Below, in pieces: positions 55,202 to 64,000 of a stretch of 64,000 bases of DNA. Below the pieces are notes generated by a model, which worked only from the letters and a program-made list of their open reading frames with translations, did no database searches and was not told the DNA's origin. The DNA lies in assembly GCF_028554725.1 (NCBI RefSeq), contig NC_071670.1, positions 25,104,001-25,168,000 of the forward strand. Reading direction: 5' to 3'. This stretch comes from Zeugodacus cucurbitae (Eukaryota > Arthropoda > Insecta > Diptera > Tephritidae). A program made the position numbers and the translations under genes. How positions within the stretch are numbered: the first letter of the stretch is position 1; each line of letters begins with the position of its first letter.

Positions 55202-55961
55202 AACTTGCAACCCATAGAAGCGGGTGTTCCCCAGGGAAGCGTGCTTGGGCCAATGCTTTACTTGCTTTTTACAAGTGATATCCCCAATGACTCAAGTTAT
55301 GTGACAGCGACGTTTGCGGATGACACAGCCCTATCCTTCGAGCAGCAGTCCAAGTGCCGCATTAAATTAAACAATTCCAAATTAATACACGTAGACTTTA
55401 CTTAAAAAATAACATCATACCATCCCATTTATATAAATGGTACTCCTATACCACATTACAATAATGCTAAGTACCTAGGAATCACCCTAGATGCTTAGTT
55501 TCGCTGGAAAAAGCATGTCAATAAAAAAGGGGTGAGCTTGATACAAAATTTGCTAAGTTTTACCACCTAGTCGGTAGATCCACGCTTTCAATATAACCAA
55601 GTGCTAAAGCCAATTTGGGACTATGGAGCTCAACTATGGGGTTGCTCAAGTCAAAGCTGTATTGCCTGCATTCAGCGCTTCCAAAATAAGGTAAGTATAG
55701 TTAATGCTTCTTGGCATGTTAGATCTGCTAACCTTCATCGTGATCAGTAGTAAACGAAATAACCAAACTTACAAAGTCTCACGAAATGAGACTTGGAGGC
55801 ATCCAGACTCATCGAAACTGCTGAACGAGAAAACCGACTGAAACGTAACGTTGCAGCAAATGAATTTCTCTAACATTTAGCTTTTAATTATTTTTTAACT
55901 TATTAGAATTGAATTGTTGTTTGTATTTAAGCATTGTATAATAAGTACAATAAAAAAATAA
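55202..55961 (+). pseudogene. Jockey LINE RT 3' fragment (U3)
   Basis: Same stops as U1, plus the ~12-base deletion near 55745 and a Trp-to-Cys change (SKCRIKLN). Confidence 0.85.
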
Positions 55962-56283
55962 CCTTAAATGATTAAAATAATGAGCCTGGCTTGGTGACGG
56001 CTCAATGCGTTCTGTCCATAGTTTGATCAGTTTTATAAATTCAAAGGCAATTCGGTCAAACATATAGATGGTTTGTTAAAATGGTTGGTAGGATTATCTA
56101 TCGCTGGAACCAGCGATTGACTAGCGAGATTTTGTACTATATTATTGAGAGATTTCCCGTATCGCTGCTAAAACTGCAACCCAATCTTATATTCGGTCAT
56201 CCTGACGTATCGTTCGTCTCATATCTGACATCTTTTCATATCCTCTGAAGTAGCAGTAGTAGAGCTTCCTTCGTGATCACACA

Positions 56284-57244
56284 CTTTCTACACCTTCTCT
56301 GAATGCCTACTTTAGCTTTGTCGAGTCTGCAAAACCAGCTCCTGCCAGCAAACAAGGCAAAGGCGAGAGGATGAGTCATCACAGCGACCAACTGAACAGC
56401 ACCCAAAGCAGAGCTTAGAAAGAACAAAAGCAGCAGAGAACGGCAGCCAACAACGGCCAGCAACAAACATGAACGCATCAACAAGTAAGCAGGTACCGTC
56501 AAGCGAACAGACAGCGAAGAAAAACATAACACAATGTGAGAATGCACAAACATAAAAGGTCCATCTGTTCAGATTGGCAGCGGTCAATCCTAAAAATATT
56601 TCAAGGTGGAGCGCCAAGTAAGAATAAACCTGAAGTTTTAAATGGCAACATATTTGCTTTACTAAGCAATGGTTCTGATGATGATACGAAAGGTAGGTAC
56701 AAAAAACTTTCACATAGTGCCTTTAAAAAAGGCAATATAGATGAGACGAAAATACAGACATACACTGAGAAAAGTTTTATGGATGCTGTAAAGTTTTTTC
56801 ATATAATAACAAAAATTATTATCCCTCTCCCTCGAAGCTCTCGAAGAATGCGGCTTTGGAATTAAAAATAACAGAAATAAAGTCCCACAACCAATGTTCA
56901 AAATAGAACTGATGCCAAATACTAACCAACTTAAGAAAATTAGTCCCATCCAATATATAATTTTAAAAACACAAAAGAAACGGTGTGGTATGTGGTGATT
57001 TACTTACATTTCAAAATGTACCCTCAAGAAAGAGGATTTAAATAAAAAATGCAGCAATTTTGGAGGAAGTCACACTGCCAATTACACTGGTTGTCCTGTT
57101 TATAAAGATTTGAAATCGGAGTTGTCACAGGAAATCCAAGCACGACGTAACCAAATGTTACATGCTCCCCGTAATGAAATTATAGCAATAACAGATCAGA
57201 ATCCAAATCCTATTAAGAATAATGCTATGCATATTATTAGTCGT
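56284..57244 (+). pseudogene. Jockey LINE ORF1 fragment (U3)
   Basis: As U2, with GCGCCAAGTAAGAAT and ATGCATATTATT shared only with U4. Confidence 0.82.
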
Positions 57245-59122
57245 AATAAATATTGGGTATTTTAATTTAAATGCCCAAAAATTAGTAATCTGTCTGATCT
57301 GGTAATAATGTAAAATATTATAAAAAACGCAAATTTTGAGGCGCTCTCACACTGGAATAAGTTGGATATCCCTTTATCCCTGCTAAAGTGCTGAACACAA
57401 AGACGACGACACGACGTAGCGACGGTCGACTACAAATGTCTCCTTGCAGCCAGCGTCTTGAACATTTTGAAGGCAGCGACATATCAAACTGCAATTTCAT
57501 TGTTGCCGTACTGTAACCTTTCACTTCAATAAATTTTACTTATTTTGTTCAAAGTGAAATTTTTTGTACAAAAAATGTATAAAGAGGTTGATTAATTTGT
57601 TTTAAATAATCGATTGTTATTAAAAATGATATATCAAAGCTGTTTTATGCTTCTGTTGGCAAAATAAAGTCATACTTGTTAGAACTATGAATAATTTTAC
57701 ATTTCACATATTAGTGGCAGCTCTACAGCGGCCATTGTCGTCGGCAAAATTAGAAACATTTCTATTAATAAAAGCTAAATGTTAGAGGAATTCATTTGCT
57801 GCTACAGTTGCCTTGCTAAATCTGAAGGCCTCTTACGTTTCAGTCTGCTTTCTCGTTCAGCAGTTCCGATGAGTTTGGATGCCTCTTCATTTACATGCTG
57901 TCTAAGCCTCATTTCGCGAGTTTTTACAAGTTTGGTGAAGGTCAGTAGACCTAACATACCAAGGAGCATTAACTATACTTTTTAGTACCTTATTTTGAAA
58001 GCGCTGAATGCAGGCAATACAGTTTCGACAAAACCAAATGCAAACTTTATTAAGTAAAAAATGAGCGTACTAAATATCTGAATATGGAATGCTAACGGTA
58101 TTGTGATTGGCGTTCAACCGTTTAGCCGGTATTAACGGTAACGGTATTAACCAACATAAATTGGAGTTTATAAGATTTCTGTCTGCATAAATAGTAGTTT
58201 TATATTTTGTTGTGCTAAGATTGCGATCATTGGATCGTATTGCTTATATGATCTGTAGAAAATAGTATAGTATCATCGGACCGATGATAAATAGCCACCC
58301 CACCTGCTGGATGATTGTCTCTTTTGAAACTTGTTATAAAGTTCAAATTTGGAATGTCATTGGTTTCTTCGTTACTCACATGAGTTTCTGATAATATTAA
58401 CACACTCATTTTCTCAACAAGAGCATCAACTGAATATTTTAAATATACAATCATATATTTCATTTAGACAATTCAGCATATCAAAAATACCTATTTAAGC
58501 AATATTTCGTGAAATTTTTATTTTCAAATTTTGAAAACCTCATCTCTCTGATTAGTTTATCTTAAAACAATAAACTAAAAATATTTCGATAGCACATGGA
58601 TAAATATAGTTCATGAATGAAGTTAAAGATAAAATATTGAAATTTGAATTTTTAACAATTTTTACTAAAAAACACACTTTTTCACCATATATTGGCTCTA
58701 GAAGAATAGTTGTAACAAAAATAAAATAAAAAAACCCTTCGTTATTAGACAATATTATTTCAAAGATATTTGCAAAATTTGAACAAAATCGCTTAATAAC
58801 TTTTCGAGAAATCGTGTCCACCGACTTACAAAATTGAGTTTTGAGATAAACGCGTGATGGGTGGAATTTTCAAAGGGTATATCTCTTAGAATGTTACTCG
58901 GACTGATTTGATATATTGTTAACTAATTGCACTATTTAATAAGACAATATTTTTTTTTCAAATATTGAAATTTCGAAACTCACCTAACCCCTTATGATAG
59001 GAAGAGTTGAGGGCAACGAAATAGTGATGGAAGGGTTGCCATATCAAACTTTATGAAACTTTATCTCCAATAAACTTTATGAAACTTTACTTTACACTTA
59101 CATCAATTAGTTAATATATTCC

Positions 59123-60014
59123 CATCTCTTGAGAATTTTACATGCTTTAACTTTTGTAAGTTTTTAGTTAACATATCTGAAATAATATTACTAGTTGAAA
59201 TGTAATTAAAATACATATATTTCATTTTTGCTAAACATTTGACGCATGTGGTGAAACGTGATGTCGATATGATTCCTCATTGCATAATAGATGTGATTCA
59301 AAAGGTTTTGCGAACTCAAATTGTCATTATTTAATATCATTGGTCCGCTCTGCTCGAACCCCATTCTATTAAGAAGCTTTTTGATATAGTATGCCGCTGC
59401 CTCAGTACTGCTTAAGGTCACAACGCTCTGCTTCTTTGAATCTAAAGAGAATACGCCACCAGCTGCTACAAAAGCATTACCATAATATGACTGTCTATTA
59501 CTAGGGTCACTACCAGTCGGCATCTGCAAAACCCTCAAAAGCTTTGCCGATTATGCTGTAGTGTAATTTATAACTTCATATCTTCTTCAAATATCGGAAC
59601 ACATGTTTCACTCCTGGTTCAAGTTCTTCATGGAGATCTATATTTCGCAGATACTTTGATACTTTACTCATCGAATGTAGGATATCTGGTCTCGTTGAAA
59701 TCGCCAAATACATCAAAGCACATATGGTTGACTGATATTCTACCCGTCGACCTTCTTGCATTGTTTGCTGCTACAATACACCTTAAACCCAGCATCTAAT
59801 GGTGTTGCAACCTTTATGCAATCTTCCATGTTGTAATATTTAAGTAGATTTAAGATATAATGATTCTGAGATAATTCTAAGAGTGTTATGGCTAGAGTTT
59901 ACTATGATAGAGTTTGGCATTCGGGTCTACTAATCAAATTGAAATGCCTGTTCAAATCATATTGCGAAATAATTTCTTCCTACCTAAAAGGTAGATATTT
60001 TCGCATAAAACAAG
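59123..60014 (-). pseudogene. Ty1/copia fragment (U4)
   Basis: It retains the undeleted CGGAACACATG of U1 but the U2/U3 base at GACTGATATT, a mosaic of variants. Confidence 0.85.
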
Positions 60015-60028
60015 AGGATGCATAATCA

Positions 60029-60801
60029 AACTTGCAACCCATAGAAGCGGGTGTTCCCCAGGGAAGCGTGCTTGGGCCAATGCTTTACTTGCTTTTTACA
60101 AGTGATATCCCCAATGACTCAAGTTATGTGACAGCGACGTTTGCGGATGACACAGCCCTATCCTTCGAGCAGCAGTCCAAGTGGCGCATTAAATTAAACA
60201 ATTCCAAATTAATACACGTAGACTTTACTTAAAAAATAACATCATACCATCCCATTTATATAAATGGTACTCCTATACCACATTACAATAATACTAAGTA
60301 CCTAGGAATCACCCTAGATGCTTAGTTTCGCTGGAAAAAGCATGTCAATAAAAAAGGGGTGAGCTTGATACAAAATTTGCTAAGTTTTACCACCTAGTCG
60401 GTAGATCCACGCTTTCAATATAACCAAGTGCTAAAGCCAATTTGGGACTATGGAGCTCAACTATGGGGTTGCTCAAGTCAAAGCTGTATTGCCTGCATTC
60501 AGCGCTTCCAAAATAAGGTAAGTATAGTTAATGCTTCTTGGCATGTTAGATCTGCTAACCTTCATCGTGATCTTGGTGTAGATTCAGTAGTAAACGAAAT
60601 AACCAAACTTACAAAGTCTCACGAAATGAGACTTGGAGGCATCCAGACTCATCGAAACTGCTGAACGAGAAAACCGACTGAAACGTAACGTTGCAGCAAA
60701 TGAATTTCTCTAACATTTAGCTTTTAATTATTTTTTAACTTATTAGAATTGAATTGTTGTTTGTATTTAAGCATTGTATAATAAGTACAATAAAAAAATA
60801 A
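60029..60801 (+). pseudogene. Jockey LINE RT 3' fragment (U4)
   Basis: Same structure as U1, without the U3 deletion. Confidence 0.85.
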
Positions 60802-61123
60802 CCTTAAATGATTAAAATAATGAGCCTGGCTTGGTGACGGCTCAATGCGTTCTGTCCATAGTTTGATCAGTTTTATAAATTCAAAGGCAATTCGGTCAAA
60901 CATATAGATGGTTTGTTAAAATGGTTGGTAGGATTATCTATCGCTGGAACCAGCGATTGACTAGCGAGATTTTGTACTATATTATTGAGAGATTTCCCGT
61001 ATCGCTGCTAAAACTGCAACCCAATCTTATATTCGGTCATCCTGACGTATCGTTCGTCTCATATCTGACATCTTTTCATGTCCTCTGAAGTAGCAGTAGT
61101 AGAGCTTCCTTCGTGATCACACA

Positions 61124-62084
61124 CTTTCTACACCTTCTCTGAATGCCTACTTTAGCTTTGTCGAGTCTGCAAAACCAGCTCCTGCCAGCAAACAAGGCAA
61201 AGGCGAGAGGATGAGTCATCACAGCGACCAACTGAACAGCACCCAAAGCAGAGCTTAGAAAGAACAAAAGCAGCAGAGAACGGCAGCCAACAACGGCCAG
61301 CAACAAACATGAACGCATCAACAAGTAAGCAGGTACCGTCAAGCGAACAGACAGCGAAGAAAAACATAACACAATGTGAGAATGCACAAACATAAAAGGT
61401 CCATCTGTTCAGATTGGCAGCGGTCAATCCTAAAAATATTTCAAGGTGGAGCGCCAAGTAAGAATAAACCTGAAGTTTTAAATGGCAACATATTTGCTTT
61501 ACTAAGCAATGGTTCTGATGATGATACGAAAGGTAGGTACAAAAAACTTTCACATAGTGCCTTTAAAAAAGGCAATATAGATGAGACGAAAATACAGACA
61601 TACACTGAGAAAAGTTTTATGGATGCTGTAAAGTTTTTTCATATAATAACAAAAATTATTATCCCTCTCCCTCGAAGCTCTCGAAGAATGCGGCTTTGGA
61701 ATTAAAAATAACAGAAATAAAGTCCCACAACCAATGTTCAAAATAGAACTGATGCCAAATACTAACCAACTTAAGAAAATTAGTCCCATCCAATATATAA
61801 TTTTAAAAACACAAAAGAAACGGTGTGGTATGTGGTGATTTACTTACATTTCAAAATGTACCCTCAAGAAAGAGGATTTAAATAAAAAATGCAGCAATTT
61901 TGGAGGAAGTCACACTGCCAATTACACTGGTTGTCCTGTTTATAAAGATTTGAAATCGGAGTTGTCACAGGAAATCCAAGCACGACGTAACCAAATGTTA
62001 CATGCTCCCCGTAATGAAATTATAGCAATAACAGATCAGAATCCAAATCCTATTAAGAATAATGCTATGCATATTATTAGTCGT
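61124..62084 (+). pseudogene. Jockey LINE ORF1 fragment (U4)
   Basis: As U3, and the closest pair within this segment. Confidence 0.82.
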
Positions 62085-62576
62085 AATAAATATTGGGTAT
62101 TTTAATTTAAATGCCCAAAAATTAGTAATCTGTCTGATCTGGTAATAATGTAAAATATTATAAAAAACGCAAATTTTGAGGCGCTCTCACACTGGAATAA
62201 GTTGGATATCCCTTTATCCCTGCTAAAGTGCTGAACACAAAGACGACGACACGACGTAGCGACGGTCGACTACAAATGTCTCCTTGCAGCCAGCGTCTTG
62301 AACATTTTGAAGGCAGCGACATATCAAACTGCAATTTCATTGTTGCCGTACTGTAACCTTTCACTTCAATAAATTTTACTTATTTTGTTCAAAGTGAAAT
62401 TTTTTGTACAAAAAATGTATAAAGAGGTTGATTAATTTGTTTTAAATAATCGATTGTTATTAAAAATGATATATCAAAGCTGTTTTATGCTTCTGTTGGC
62501 AAAATAAAGTCATACTTGTTAGAACTATGAATAATTTTACATTTCACATATTAGTGGCAGCTCTACAGCGGCCATT

Positions 62577-62658
62577 CTCTTCTTAACTGGCATAGAAACC
62601 GCTTACGCGGTTATAGCCGAGTCCACAACAGATAGCCGAGTCCACAACAGCGGCCATT
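62577..62658 (-). repeat. 82-base segment unique to U4
   Basis: Flanked by direct repeats ACAGCGGCCATT. It contains ACCGCTTACGCGGT (hairpin) and a doubled ATAGCCGAGTCCACAACAG. The inverse resembles the LINE tail at 27735-27765. Confidence 0.8.
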
Positions 62659-63148
62659 GTCGTCGGCAAAATTAGAAACATTTCTATTAATAAAAGCTAA
62701 ATGTTAGAGGAATTCATTTGCTGCTACAGTTGCCTTGCTAAATCTGAAGGCCTCTTACGTTTCAGTCTGCTTTCTCGTTCAGCAGTTCCGATGAGTTTGG
62801 ATGCCTCTTCATTTACATGCTGTCTAAGCCTCATTTCGCGAGTTTTTACAAGTTTGGTGAAGGTCAGTAGACCTAACATACCAAGGAGCATTAACTATAC
62901 TTTTTAGTACCTTATTTTGAAAGCGCTGAATGCAGGCAATACAGTTTCGACAAAACCAAATGCAAACTTTATTAAGTAAAAAATGAGCGTACTAAATATC
63001 TGAATATGGAATGCTAACGGTATTGTGATTGGCGTTCAACCGTTTAGCCGGTATTAACGGTAACGGTATTAACCAACATAAATTGGAGTTTATAAGATTT
63101 CTGTCTGCATAAATAGTAGTTTTGTATTTTGTTGTGCTAAGATTGCGA

Positions 63149-63625
63149 TCATTGGATCGTATTGCTTATATGATCTGTAGAAAATAGTATAGTATCATCG
63201 GACCGATGATAAATAGCCACCCCACCTGCTGGATGATTGTCTCTTTTGAAACTTGTTATAAAGTTCAAATTTGGAATGTCATTGGTTTCTTCGTTACTCA
63301 CATGAGTTTCTGATAATATTAACACACTCATTTTCTCAACAAGAGCATCAACTGATAGGTCATGTACATGTCGTCGTAAGCTTTGACAATTGAATGCAAA
63401 ACTAGATAACCCTTTTTTTTTTGTAGAAATTAAATCAATAAATGTTTTAGTAACAGTTTGTAAGTTATTGTGATGTAATCGTTTCAGTTCGATGGATAAA
63501 TCATCTCGATGAGTTGTAGATCTCTTTTGGTTTTTGCTTGTTTTTGACAAAGCGCACAAAGCGAGAGTATGAATAATGAGTAAGTTTCTCTTGATACTTT
63601 TCGTTGAAGTGCTCAATTGTCTCAT
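63149..63625 (-). pseudogene. Helentron-type endonuclease, longest copy, crossing the array edge
   Basis: The minus-strand frame of 158 codons reads LHHNNLQTVTKTFIDLISTK, KKGLSSFAFNCQSLRRHVHD, then VDALVEKMSVLILSETHVSN and GGVAIYHRSD. The segment before the EEP domain (helicase-endonuclease linker) is unique to this copy because it lies outside the repeat unit (63356-63625). It stops at SNTIQ and the rest of the domain is missing. It is related to 12540-13245. Confidence 0.7.
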
Positions 63626-64000
63626 GAGACAATAATTCAGTCAAGCTAAACCAAAATGACCCATACCACCAAAAAACATCAAGAGTATATCTGAATGAAT
63701 AAAGTGATACGAATATGATCAAAGTACAACTGACGAAGTCTGTGCCGCCGCTAGGCAACAGTGGCATGTGGGAATTGACTAACAATGTGTTTTGTTCGTT
63801 GATATTGTGTATTACATTTAATGTTTTAAGTTATTTAATGACAGTAAAGTTAATACTTTTAGGTTCTAATATATTTCTTTTAAAATTAATATATTGAAAA
63901 TGAATAAAGACGCACGAAAATGCATATTCAATGAAATAATGAAAAATTTAATGTGACAAAATTCTCACTGGGTATCTTAACTTTCGTGCTCAGCTACGAA
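63626..64000. other. Right flank, no features recognised
   Basis: AT-rich. Short open frames here have no recognised homology. Confidence 0.45.

Larger units (their letters stand above)
53611..58437. repeat. Macrosatellite unit U3 (4827 bp)
   Basis: It differs by a ~12-base deletion in the LINE RT region (GTGATCAGTAG near 55740, where the others read GTGATCTTGGTGTAG). It has AGTGCCGC instead of AGTGGCGC. Confidence 0.93.
58438..63355. repeat. Macrosatellite unit U4 (4918 bp), array right edge
   Basis: It carries an extra 82 bases (62577-62658) absent from U1-U3. At 63355 the unit edge ACTGA continues into unique flank (TAGGTCATG) instead of the next unit's ATATTTTAAATATAC. Confidence 0.93.

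Noticed and set aside
44142..63355. Reading the repeated array as a gene cluster
   Set aside because: Every recognisable frame is a truncated transposon piece with shared stops. No host gene family is present.
1..64000. CRISPR arrays, prokaryotic operons, tRNA or rRNA genes
   Set aside because: No regularly spaced short repeats, ribosome-binding patterns or cloverleaf/rRNA signatures were recognised. The TRMT61A match is to a protein that modifies tRNA, not a tRNA.

Overview
The window looks like repeat-rich euchromatin of a higher dipteran, probably a tephritid-like fruit fly. This is inferred from intron-containing animal genes, the AT-rich background, and a dense load of insect-type transposons (Helitron/Helentron, Jockey and LOA-like LINEs, BEL/Pao, Ty3/gypsy, Ty1/copia, hAT-like and Harbinger-like elements). 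No species can be named from the sequence alone. There is no sign of prokaryotic operons, CRISPR arrays or rRNA.

Two host genes are supported. The C-terminal two exons of the RNase P/MRP subunit Rpp20 (POP7) lie at 24208-24376 and 42867-42964. They are joined in phase across an 18.5-kb intron packed with nested transposons. Eighteen bases after the Rpp20 stop codon, an intact single-exon TMEM203 gene begins (42983-43402), so the two are probably expressed from one dicistronic transcript. Upstream there are three decayed, intron-bearing fragments of TRMT61A (tRNA m1A58 methyltransferase catalytic subunit). Two of them arose from a 1786-bp tandem duplication.

Layout. 1-1560: 3' half of a broken Helitron ending in hairpin plus CTAG. 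1740-2145: end of an abundant interspersed repeat. 3301-3640: degenerate AT minisatellite. 4148-8169: LOA/I-like LINE split by a DNA transposon with TIRs (5869-7494). 8564-11785: Helitron with nested repeats. 12540-13245: Helentron-type endonuclease remnant. 13500-13910: solo gypsy LTR. 13725-17296: tandem duplication carrying the TRMT61A pseudogene. 19815-20295: third TRMT61A fragment. 21926-24055: interspersed repeats, one carrying a Harbinger-like MITE.

The Rpp20 intron (24377-42866) holds, in order: a gypsy remnant with its 3' LTR, itself carrying a hAT-like element and a Harbinger-like MITE; a LINE tail; an inverted Helitron; a full-length Jockey LINE (30774-37003) with an opposite-strand sibling nested inside it; an internally deleted BEL/Pao element; and a small hAT-like MITE with a perfect inverted repeat.

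44142-63355 is a tandem array of four copies of a ~4.84-kb composite unit made only of transposon fossils (copia, Jockey pieces in both orientations, a hAT end, a Helentron endonuclease piece). The copies are nearly identical but have diagnostic indels. The right flank preserves the uninterrupted endonuclease sequence from which the unit edge was cut. Apart from Rpp20 and TMEM203, and the intact reverse transcriptase frame at 33113-34846, all coding sequence here appears inactivated.
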